A DNA stretch of 8,745 nucleotides, from contig JAHDXX010000135.1 of the NCBI GenBank assembly GCA_023384025.1, positions 1 to 8,745 on the forward strand. The letters run 5' to 3'. The position numbers and the translations under genes are program-made. Below are positions 1 through 6,435 of this stretch, piece after piece. Within the stretch, counting starts at the first letter, position 1. The number at the start of each line of letters is the position of its first letter. The DNA is from Sphingomonadaceae bacterium (GTDB lineage Bacteria; Pseudomonadota; Alphaproteobacteria; Sphingomonadales; Sphingomonadaceae). Below the pieces are notes generated by a model, which did not search any database, was not told where the DNA came from, and saw only the letters and a list, made by a program, of their open reading frames with translations.

Positions 1-296
1 AGGCCGGGGCGACCTTCATTTCGCCCTTCGTCGGCCGGCACGACGACAACGGGTTCGACGGGATGGACCTGATCCGCGACATCCGCCTGATCTACGACAA
101 CTACGACTTCCGCACCGAAATCCTCGTCGCCAGCGTGCGCCATGTGGTCCACGTGCTGGAAAGCGCGCGGATCGGGGCCGACGTGATGACCGCGCCGCCG
201 GCAGTGATCAAGAGCCTGTTCAAGCACGTGCTGACCGACAAGGGTATCGAAGGGTTCATGGCCGACTGGGCCAAGACCGGGCAGAGCATCCTCTAG
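1..296 (+). CDS. tal: Transaldolase, C-terminal part (small TalC/Fsa-type subfamily)
   Basis: Only the last 97 codons are present; the frame is open from base 3 and ends with TAG at 294-296. The enzyme moves a dihydroxyacetone unit between sugar phosphates (sedoheptulose-7-P/glyceraldehyde-3-P and erythrose-4-P/fructose-6-P) in the cytoplasmic pentose phosphate pathway. Visible family signatures are GATFISPFVGR near the window start (phosphate-binding end of the TIM barrel), then a YDNYDF segment, ILVASVRHVVHVLESA, and a C-terminal tail ending LTDKGIEGFMADWAKTGQSI, which is typical of the ~215-residue single-barrel subfamily. The Schiff-base lysine lies upstream of the window. Whether it prefers transaldolase or fructose-6-phosphate aldolase chemistry cannot be decided from this end. 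It stops 4 nt before cobT, so the two are probably co-transcribed. Confidence 0.93.
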   Translation, partial: AGATFISPFVGRHDDNGFDGMDLIRDIRLIYDNYDFRTEILVASVRHVVHVLESARIGADVMTAPPAVIKSLFKHVLTDKGIEGFMADWAKTGQSIL

Positions 297-300
297 GCAC

Positions 301-2118
301 GTGGCGGACAGGACCCCTCTCGACCTGTTCAAGCAGGCGCTGACCGTCACGGCGCGGGCGGTCGCGCGCGAGCCGGAGGTCGAGGTCGCGTGGAGCGCGG
401 ATGCGCCAAGCGCGGCGGGCACCAACTTCCGCGTGCCTCTCCCGGGGCGCTCGCTGCCGGCTGAGCAGGCGACCGAAGCGCGCGGGTTTGCCGACAGTTT
501 CGCGCTCCGCCTGCGGCATCACAATGCCGGGCTGCATGAGCGCAATGCGCCGAGCGAGCCGGTCGCCCGCGCCTGCTATGACGCGGTTGAGCAGGTCCGT
601 TACGAAGCGCTTGGAGCGAACAATTTCAGCGGGATGCGCGGCAATCTTGATGCGGCAGTGGAGCTGCGCACGGCGACCGATCCGATTACCCGCGCACAAA
701 GCGAAGGCGAGGTTCCGCTCCAGACCGCGCTGGCGCTGTTGCTGCGCGAGGCCCTGACCGGCGCGCCGGTGCCGGACCGGGCCAAGGCGGGGGTCGAACT
801 GGTCCGCGAGTTCATCGAGGCACGGACCGGCGGGGATTTCGAAGCGCTGGCATTGTCGATCGACGATCAAAAGGCTTTCCAGTCGCTTGCGCTCGACATG
901 TTGCAGCACCTCGAGCTGACCCGGCCCGATGACGACGGCTCCGCCGACGAGGACGACGGCGACGAGGACGACGGGCAGGACCAGCAGGAAGACGACAGCG
1001 AGGACCAGTCCGACGGCAGCGAGCCGCAGACTACCGAAATGGCCGGTGAGACCACCGACGGCGATGGCGACAGCGATACCCAGGCGGAGATGGAATCCTC
1101 GCCCGAGATGGCCGACGGGGAAGAGGGCGAGGAAGGCGACGAGGGCATGCTGCCGGTCCGCCCGAACCGCCCGTGGACCGACATCCCCAACGACTTTGAA
1201 TACAAGTATTTCACCGACCGCTTTGACGAAGTGATCGAAGCGCCGGAGCTGTGCGACAGCGAGGAACTGGACCGGTTGCGCGCCTATCTCGACAGCCAGC
1301 TGACCGGGCTCCAGTCTATCGTCACCAAGCTCGCCAACCGGCTCCAGCGGCGGCTGATGGCGCAGCAGAACCGCAGCTGGGATTTCGACCAGGAAGAAGG
1401 CCTGCTCGATGCTGCCCGGCTCGCCCGGGTGGTGATCAGCCCCGGACATTCGCTCAGCTACAAGATCGAGCGCGATACCGAGTTCAAGGACACGATCGTC
1501 ACCCTGCTGATCGACAACTCCGGCTCAATGCGGGGGCGGCCGATCAGCATTGCCGCGATCAGCGCGGATATCCTCGCGCGCACGCTTGAGCGGTGCGGGG
1601 TCAAGACCGAGATCCTGGGCTTTACCACCCGCGCGTGGAAGGGCGGGCAGAGCCGCGAGGCCTGGCTTGCCGACGGCAAGCCGCCGCACCCGGGCCGCCT
1701 CAACGACCTACGCCACATCATCTACAAGAAGGCCGACGAGCCCTGGCGCCGCGCGCGCCGCAACCTCGGCCTGATGATGCGCGAAGGGCTGCTCAAGGAA
1801 AACATCGATGGCGAGGCGCTGCTGTGGGCGCATCAGCGCCTGCTGGGCCGCCCGGAGGATCGCCGCATCCTGATGGTGATCAGCGACGGCGCCCCGGTCG
1901 ATGACAGCACTTTGAGCGTCAACAACGCCGGTTACCTCGAACAGCACCTGCGCCGCGTGATCGAATGGATCGAGAAGAGCAGCCCGGTGCAGCTCGCCGC
2001 GATCGGCATCGGGCACGACGTGACGCGGTACTACAAGAAGTCGGTCACCATCATGGATGTCGAGCAGCTGGGCGGTACGATCATCGAGCAGCTGGCCGGG
2101 TTGTTCGAGGTGGATTGA
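301..2118 (+). CDS. cobT: Cobaltochelatase subunit CobT (VWA-domain component)
   Basis: This 605-residue protein is close in length to known CobT (about 630). With the AAA+ ATPase CobS it forms the chaperone-like complex that drives the large subunit CobN to insert Co2+ into hydrogenobyrinic acid a,c-diamide in aerobic cobalamin synthesis. The N-terminal CobT region covers about residues 5-205. A very acidic low-complexity linker follows (about 210-281, rich in Asp, Glu, Gly and Ser). The C-terminal von Willebrand A domain runs from about 375 to 600. Its metal-ion-dependent adhesion site looks complete: DNSGS with D405, S407 and S409, a Thr in GFTTRAW (T442/T443), and D529 in MVISDGAP. GTG at 301 is chosen because it gives the family-like N-terminus and sits 4 nt after the transaldolase stop; no strong Shine-Dalgarno is seen, so translation may depend on coupling. 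Neither cobS nor cobN is in the window. Confidence 0.93.
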   Translation: MADRTPLDLFKQALTVTARAVAREPEVEVAWSADAPSAAGTNFRVPLPGRSLPAEQATEARGFADSFALRLRHHNAGLHERNAPSEPVARACYDAVEQVRYEALGANNFSGMRGNLDAAVELRTATDPITRAQSEGEVPLQTALALLLREALTGAPVPDRAKAGVELVREFIEARTGGDFEALALSIDDQKAFQSLALDMLQHLELTRPDDDGSADEDDGDEDDGQDQQEDDSEDQSDGSEPQTTEMAGETTDGDGDSDTQAEMESSPEMADGEEGEEGDEGMLPVRPNRPWTDIPNDFEYKYFTDRFDEVIEAPELCDSEELDRLRAYLDSQLTGLQSIVTKLANRLQRRLMAQQNRSWDFDQEEGLLDAARLARVVISPGHSLSYKIERDTEFKDTIVTLLIDNSGSMRGRPISIAAISADILARTLERCGVKTEILGFTTRAWKGGQSREAWLADGKPPHPGRLNDLRHIIYKKADEPWRRARRNLGLMMREGLLKENIDGEALLWAHQRLLGRPEDRRILMVISDGAPVDDSTLSVNNAGYLEQHLRRVIEWIEKSSPVQLAAIGIGHDVTRYYKKSVTIMDVEQLGGTIIEQLAGLFEVD

Positions 2119-2121
2119 GGC

Positions 2122-2550
2122 TTGTCCGGCCAATTTGCTATCAAGCTCCTCGGCGTAGAAGATGTCGACCTTGTGTTGTCCGCCGAAGGGTTGTTCGATT
2201 TTCCCTGCATACCGGATCAGACCAGAGCATTCCTGACAAGCGAGCGCGATTTTCTGTGGTTTGCGTTGGATTCGGGACAGCCGGTTGGCTTCGTCAGTGC
2301 CAGCGTAATCTTGCACCCTGACAAGGCACCACACCTTTTCGTGAATGAACTGGCGACTCACAGCGATCATCGCCGGCGTGGAATTGCGCGTGCGCTCATG
2401 GGCGCGGTCATTGAATTCGGTCGAGCAAGAAAGTTCTGGCCGGTTTGGCTCGCTGCCGAAGGACATGACGAACCGGCGATTGAATTCTATCGCTCGCTTG
2501 AACACAGGGAAGAACGCGACGCTGTAGTGTTCGAATGGGAGAAGTCATGA
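2122..2550 (+). CDS. GNAT family N-acetyltransferase, AAC(3)-I-like
   Basis: A 142-residue single-domain GNAT protein that should transfer acetyl from acetyl-CoA to an amine. The acetyl-CoA pyrophosphate loop is clear in HRRRGIARAL (residues 83-92; G87 and A89 at the usual positions), preceded by the beta-4 strand HLFVNELATH and followed by EPAIEFYRSL, the usual C-terminal helix. The pattern of LTSERDFLWFAL, a DSGQPVGFVSA strand, HPDK and an NE before the loop resembles the fortimicin/AAC(3)-I-like branch. That is a resemblance recognised by eye; it does not prove aminoglycoside modification, and many such homologues have unknown amine substrates. TTG at 2122 is the start, 3 nt after cobT ends, with GAGG at 2107-2110 upstream. 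GC is about 56% over 2161-2520 by hand count against about 65% in cobT, suggesting later acquisition. The stop overlaps the next gene by ATGA. Confidence 0.85.
   Translation: MSGQFAIKLLGVEDVDLVLSAEGLFDFPCIPDQTRAFLTSERDFLWFALDSGQPVGFVSASVILHPDKAPHLFVNELATHSDHRRRGIARALMGAVIEFGRARKFWPVWLAAEGHDEPAIEFYRSLEHREERDAVVFEWEKS
2537..2544 (+). promoter_or_regulatory. Ribosome binding site deciding the nitroreductase start
   Basis: The purine-rich GGGAGAAG lies 2-10 nt before ATG 2547, inside the end of the acetyltransferase gene. It favours ATG 2547 over the in-frame ATG at 2535, whose own upstream bases are poor. ATG 2547 also gives the ATGA stop/start overlap and the family-like N-terminus MNVTEAVQSRRSVRAF. 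Confidence 0.6.
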
Positions 2551-3236
2551 ACGTCACTGAAGCCGTCCAATCACGCCGCTCCGTGCGCGCTTTCCTCGAT
2601 AAACCGGTCGAGCAGGAAACCCTCGCCCGCATCCTCGAGAAGGCCCAGCGCTCCCCATCCGGTGGCAACACCCAGCCATGGCATGGCATTGTCCTGACCG
2701 GCGATCCGCTCCAGCGCCTGTTCGCCCGGGTGGCGCAGGACTTGCCCAAGGGGCGCGAGGCTTTTGCGCCGGAATACAACGTCTACCCGCCCGAACTTGA
2801 TGGGGCCTATGAGCTGCGTCGGCGCGGCGTCGGCGAGGATATGTACGGCGCACTGGCGATCCCGAAGGAAGACAAGACCGGCCGCCTGATGTGGTTTGCG
2901 CGTAATTTTCAGGCCTTCGGTGCGCCGGTGCTGATGCTGGTCCACACGCCGAAATATATGGGGCCGCCGCAGTGGAGTGACATCGGCATGTGGCTCCAGA
3001 CCGTGGGTCTGTTGTGCCGCGAGGAAGGCCTCGACACCTGCTACCAGGAGGCGTGGGCGGTCTACTCCCCGCAGATCCGCGAGGTGGTCGGAATTCCCGA
3101 TGACCACATCTTCTTTTGCGGAGTCGCCATCGGCTACCGTGACCCGGAAGCACCGGTAAACCAGTTCCCGGTCGCCCGCGCGCCCCTCGGGGAAGTGATC
3201 GAATGGGGCGGATGGAGCGACAATTCCGCCCCGTGA
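2547..3236 (+). CDS. FMN-dependent nitroreductase family protein
   Basis: A 229-residue protein of the oxygen-insensitive NAD(P)H nitroreductase fold (Pfam Nitroreductase), which works as an FMN-bound dimer in the cytoplasm and reduces nitroaromatics, quinones or related electrophiles by hydride transfer. FMN-phosphate contacts are expected at SRRSVRAF (R10, R11, S12, R14). The conserved PSGGNTQPW (37-45) is the second flavin-binding segment. FFCGVAIGYRDPEAPVN near residues 190-204 is the typical C-terminal glycine strand and arginine (R198) that also contact FMN. The spacing resembles the NfnB/PnbA-like nitrobenzoate reductase branch; the physiological substrate is unknown. It overlaps the acetyltransferase by 4 nt (ATGA), so the two are probably translationally coupled, perhaps as a small-molecule detoxification pair. 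That pairing is inference. Confidence 0.9.
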   Translation: MNVTEAVQSRRSVRAFLDKPVEQETLARILEKAQRSPSGGNTQPWHGIVLTGDPLQRLFARVAQDLPKGREAFAPEYNVYPPELDGAYELRRRGVGEDMYGALAIPKEDKTGRLMWFARNFQAFGAPVLMLVHTPKYMGPPQWSDIGMWLQTVGLLCREEGLDTCYQEAWAVYSPQIREVVGIPDDHIFFCGVAIGYRDPEAPVNQFPVARAPLGEVIEWGGWSDNSAP

Positions 3237-3258
3237 CGGGTCACCTGTCCAAAACGTC

Positions 3259-3285
3259 CTAGGTGCGACTCGGGCCCGCGCCTAG
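3259..3285. repeat. Imperfect inverted repeat with CCTAG half-sites (operator or hairpin)
   Basis: Arms CTAGGTGCG (3259-3267) and CGCGCCTAG (3277-3285) pair over nine positions, one of them G-T, around a 9-nt loop. CCTAG also occurs as a direct repeat at 3258-3262 and 3281-3285, 23 bp apart, about two helical turns. It lies 23 nt after the nitroreductase stop and 48 nt before the CHAT start. No T-tract follows, so a factor-independent terminator is unlikely. A dimeric regulator site for the downstream operon fits the position better, but no regulator is identified. Confidence 0.45.
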
Positions 3286-3321
3286 TCTGCCCCCACTGAT
3301 AACAAGAATGGGTCGCAACCT

Positions 3322-3326
3322 GAGGG
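3322..3326 (+). promoter_or_regulatory. Ribosome binding site of the CHAT gene
   Basis: GAGGG ends 7 nt before ATG 3334, an ideal spacing. It supports 3334 over the in-frame ATG 3367, which would give a shorter but still plausible signal peptide and also has a G-rich upstream run (about 3346-3357). Confidence 0.55.
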
Positions 3327-3333
3327 CCGCGCC

Positions 3334-6300
3334 ATGCCGGTGCGGCGGGGAAAGGGGTTGCCTGGCATGGTCCGAAGCGGAGCCTTTGCCGTCCTGCTGC
3401 TGTCGAGCGTGCTCGCCGGCCCACTTGCCGCGCAAGAACGTCCGGTCTTGCTGCGCGACAGCTTTGCCATCGGCGGAGACGAGGGAATCCTGTGCCAGGT
3501 GCAGGACCGCAGCGTCGCGAACCCTGCGCGCCAGTCGCCTTTCGATCGCCGCTGGGCAGTGGTGTGCCGGGATTCGGCGCTGCCGGTGGCCAACGTCTAT
3601 GCATTCCGTGAACTCGCCGGGGATCCCGCAGCGGCGGTGGCACCCCATCGGCGGGATGCTGTCGAATGCTCTGGCGCAGAGTGCCGGGTGGCAGGCACGC
3701 AACTGGGCTGGACGACCAGGGTCGAACGGCGCGGGGCCGTGGTCTATGTGGCTGACGGCTTCGCGGCCTACGACAGCGCGACCGACCTTGCCTTGCGTTC
3801 CGTCATGGACAACGTGGTGGCAAACGGCACCATCGATGTCGCCACAACATCGGTGTCCGATCCCTTTGCGTTCGCGCGGGTGCAGGCCGAAACGCTGAAG
3901 CCGGAACAGGCGCTGGCGGAAGGCTACCGGCGCAACCTTGGCGGGGAATATGCCGAGGCGGCAGCCTATTTCGAGACCTTGCAGGAACGGCTTGAAGGGG
4001 AACAGGACACCGGCATCAATCCCGGCGAATTCCTGGTCAACCGGGCCTTGCAAAAGAGCAACCTTGGCGAATTTGCCGAAGCCGACCGGCTGTTCGCGGA
4101 GGCCCGCGGGCAGACGGTTGCCGATCCCGTAGCCGAGCGGCTCCAGCGCAATTTCGAGGCGATCCACCTGCTCAACCAGGGTGACTACGAAGGTGCGCTC
4201 GATCGGCTGGCGGCGGGCCTTGCCGGTGTCGCGGTCGGTGCCGATGCCTTGGCGGGCAGCCTGTCGATCAACCGGCCGCTGGCAGCACGGCTCAACGGCG
4301 AGACTTCAGGGGCGCTCGGTTTCGTGGACGAATTGCGCCTGACGCCCGATGAGCGCGCCGAGATCATCGACGCGCAGGCGCTGCAGCTGCGAGGCACGGC
4401 CTTGCGGATGCGCGGAGAGACGGGCGAGGCCCGTGCTGCACTGCTCGACGCCTACAACCGGGCCATTGCCGTGCGCGATGGCAGGGTAACATCGATCACC
4501 CGCCTGCGCGCGCAGGTGCTGGGCGAACTGGCGACGATTGCCGAAGCCGAGGGTGACAGTGCGACTGCCGAGACGTACTTGCGCAACGGGTTGTCGATCC
4601 TGCAGGCGCAGTATCCGGAACGGCGCGCTGTCAGTGCCATGGAGGCGCGGCTGGGCGAGCTGATGCTGCGCACCGGGCGCGAGGACGAGGCCCTGGCGCT
4701 CTATCGCGGGGTAGTGGAACGGACGGTCGGCCAGCGCAATGCCGCGACCGGGTTTGCCAACCGCCTCGCCCCCTATTTCCGCGTCCTGGCCGAGCGGGTG
4801 GGGAGCGATCCGGCGGCGGCGGCGGACCTGTTTCGTGCCAGCCAGATACTGGTCCGCCCCGGGGTGGCGGAAACACAGGCAGTGCTCGCCCGCCAGCTGA
4901 GCAGCCGCTCCGATGAAGGCGCACGCCTGTTCCGCCAGTCGACCGATCTCGGCCGTGATATCGAGCGGGCCCGCATCCGTCTCGAAGCGCTCGAACGCGG
5001 TGAGCAGGGGGCAGCTACGCAGGCCGCCGTAGCCGAACTCACCGCGCAGGTTGCCTTGCTCGAGCAGCAGCAGCAACGCACGCAAGTAGCGCTCAATGCC
5101 TTTGCCGAATACAGGGTGGTGGCCCAGCGGTCGCTCTCGCTCGACGACCTTCAGGCAGCGCTGTCTCCCGGCGAAGTCTATGCCAAGGTCGCGATTGTTG
5201 GCGGCGAGGTCTACCTGGTCTGGGTTGACCGGGACGGAGCAAAAGCCTGGCGAAGCGAGATGGACGAGCGCGATCTGGAGTTCCAGGTCGATCTCCTGCG
5301 CGCCTCGATTTCGCTGTTCGAAGGCGGGCAATTCGTCACCTACCCGTATGAGGTGGAAGCCTCGCACCGGCTTTTCATGTCACTTTTCAGCCCCGTCGCG
5401 GGTGAAATTGACAAAGTGAAACACCTCGTGTTCGAGCCGGACGGGGCGCTGCTGCGCCTTCCTGTCGATATTCTCGCAACCGACCGTGCTTCGGTCGAAC
5501 GTTATGCTGAGCGGGTAGCGGCAGGGGGGGACGAGTACGATTTCACCGGGGTCGACTGGCTTGGGCGCGGGCGTCGGATAAGCACAGCGGTCTCCGCACA
5601 ATCTTTCGTCGATGCGCGACAGGCAGAGGCATCCAGCGCCGCGCGTGGTTATCTCGGGCTTGGCCGCAACGAGCCGATCGGTCGAGAGCCCCCGGCACAG
5701 GCGCGCGCCGTGATTGCCAGCGGCAGCAACCGGTGCGGCTGGAATGCCGGAATCTGGAATGCGCCGATCGATGACAAGGAATTGCGGGTTGCCCGCGATA
5801 TCGTGGGCGACCGCGGGTCCGAAGTCCTGACCGGCAGCGCGTTCAACGACGGTGCGCTGACCGCGCGCGATGACCTTGACCAGTTCCGGGTGCTGCACTT
5901 CGCCACACACGGTCTGGTCACGCCCCCAGACCCCGGCTGCCCGGCACGGCCGGCACTGGTCACGTCGTTTGGCGACGGGCAATCGGACGGGCTGCTGTCG
6001 TTCGAAGAAATCTTTGACCTGCGGCTGAATGCGGACATTGTCATTCTTTCCGCCTGCGACACCGCCGGTGAAGCGAGTATCGAAGCGACCCGCGAGGCTG
6101 GGGTGGGCAGCGGTGGCGGTACTGCGCTTGACGGCCTGGTGCGTGCCTTCATCGGTGCGGGTGGCCGGGCGGTGCTCGCCAGCCACTGGCCTGCGCCTGA
6201 CGATTTCAGCGCAACCGAGCGCCTCATTTCGCAGATGTTCCGGGAAGGACGGGATACCGCGATCGGTGACGCGCTCGGCACTTCGAGACGGATGCTGATG

Positions 6301-6435
6301 GACGATCCCCTGACCTCCCACCCTTATTACTGGGGCGGATTTTCGCTGATTGGCGACGCCGCGCGGCCACTGCTCCACGATGTTCCTGCAAGGCAGGTGG
6401 CGGCGCAGGCCGGTGACGCGGAGGTCGGTCAATGA
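3334..6435 (+). CDS. Exported TPR-CHAT domain protein (caspase-like peptidase)
   Basis: A 1033-residue protein. Residues 1-33 look like a Sec signal peptide: basic n-region with R4, R5, K7 and R14, hydrophobic AFAVLLLSSVLAG, and likely cleavage near A33 before QERP. Residues 34-190 form an unassigned N-terminal region with four cysteines (C54, C78, C112, C117). Residues 190-480 are helical TPR-like repeats, for example YRRNLGGEYAEAAAYFETL and LGELMLRTGREDEALALYR. About 538-590 is coiled coil ending in a Q-run. About 605-1018 is a CHAT domain, a clan CD (caspase/separase-like) peptidase fold: catalytic His in LHFATHG (H859), catalytic Cys in VILSACDTAGE (C908), SHW (950-952), and the terminal HPYYWGGFSLIGD. 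C801 and C869 could form a disulfide, fitting an extracytoplasmic place. It leads an operon with TpsB (ATGA overlap) and TpsA, so a role in handling or processing the secreted exoprotein is inferred. The substrate is unknown. Confidence 0.92.
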   Translation: MPVRRGKGLPGMVRSGAFAVLLLSSVLAGPLAAQERPVLLRDSFAIGGDEGILCQVQDRSVANPARQSPFDRRWAVVCRDSALPVANVYAFRELAGDPAAAVAPHRRDAVECSGAECRVAGTQLGWTTRVERRGAVVYVADGFAAYDSATDLALRSVMDNVVANGTIDVATTSVSDPFAFARVQAETLKPEQALAEGYRRNLGGEYAEAAAYFETLQERLEGEQDTGINPGEFLVNRALQKSNLGEFAEADRLFAEARGQTVADPVAERLQRNFEAIHLLNQGDYEGALDRLAAGLAGVAVGADALAGSLSINRPLAARLNGETSGALGFVDELRLTPDERAEIIDAQALQLRGTALRMRGETGEARAALLDAYNRAIAVRDGRVTSITRLRAQVLGELATIAEAEGDSATAETYLRNGLSILQAQYPERRAVSAMEARLGELMLRTGREDEALALYRGVVERTVGQRNAATGFANRLAPYFRVLAERVGSDPAAAADLFRASQILVRPGVAETQAVLARQLSSRSDEGARLFRQSTDLGRDIERARIRLEALERGEQGAATQAAVAELTAQVALLEQQQQRTQVALNAFAEYRVVAQRSLSLDDLQAALSPGEVYAKVAIVGGEVYLVWVDRDGAKAWRSEMDERDLEFQVDLLRASISLFEGGQFVTYPYEVEASHRLFMSLFSPVAGEIDKVKHLVFEPDGALLRLPVDILATDRASVERYAERVAAGGDEYDFTGVDWLGRGRRISTAVSAQSFVDARQAEASSAARGYLGLGRNEPIGREPPAQARAVIASGSNRCGWNAGIWNAPIDDKELRVARDIVGDRGSEVLTGSAFNDGALTARDDLDQFRVLHFATHGLVTPPDPGCPARPALVTSFGDGQSDGLLSFEEIFDLRLNADIVILSACDTAGEASIEATREAGVGSGGGTALDGLVRAFIGAGGRAVLASHWPAPDDFSATERLISQMFREGRDTAIGDALGTSRRMLMDDPLTSHPYYWGGFSLIGDAARPLLHDVPARQVAAQAGDAEVGQ
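6420..6424 (+). promoter_or_regulatory. Ribosome binding site of the TpsB gene
   Basis: GGAGG lies 7 nt before ATG 6432 inside the end of the CHAT gene. With the ATGA stop/start overlap it fixes the TpsB start and predicts translational coupling of the two proteins. Confidence 0.65.

Larger units (their letters stand above)
3237..3333 (+). promoter_or_regulatory. Intergenic leader, probable promoter region of the CHAT-TpsB-TpsA operon
   Basis: This 97-nt gap is the only substantial break between genes in the window and precedes three tightly joined export genes, so their promoter is most likely here. No convincing sigma-70 -35/-10 pair could be picked out by eye. The region holds an inverted repeat at 3259-3285 (listed separately), a C-rich run at 3289-3295 and an AT-richer patch around 3296-3309. 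The in-frame TAG at 3283-3285 rules out a CHAT start further upstream. Confidence 0.5.

Noticed and set aside
1..300. Cobalamin riboswitch controlling cobT
   Set aside because: The upstream bases are transaldolase coding sequence and only 4 nt separate the genes; there is no room for a riboswitch.
925..1145. GAC/GAG-rich stretch as a DNA tandem repeat
   Set aside because: The bases have no fixed period; it is the acidic linker normal for CobT proteins.
256..1449. Long minus-strand open frame (397 codons) opposite cobT
   Set aside because: It is antisense to a clear CobT, its translation is low-complexity with no recognisable motif, and long antisense frames are expected in high-GC coding DNA.
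1708..2505. Minus-strand open frame (265 codons) across the cobT end and the GNAT gene
   Set aside because: It overlaps two well-supported genes, and its translation shows no domain.
2535..3236. Nitroreductase starting at ATG 2535
   Set aside because: ATG 2547 has the better ribosome binding site, the ATGA overlap and the family-like N-terminus; 2535 would add only four residues.
3259..3290. Factor-independent terminator after the nitroreductase gene
   Set aside because: A 9-bp stem exists but the following bases are TCTGCCCCC, with no T-tract; it is listed as an inverted repeat instead.
3263..3898. Plus-strand frame of 211 codons with a GTG start overlapping the CHAT start
   Set aside because: It runs out of frame through the CHAT signal peptide and N-terminal region and has a basic, Trp/Arg-rich translation with no family resemblance.
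4306..6432. Two long minus-strand open frames (353 and 350 codons) opposite the CHAT gene
   Set aside because: The plus-strand frame carries signal peptide, repeats and catalytic motifs; the minus frames show none and are GC-driven shadows.
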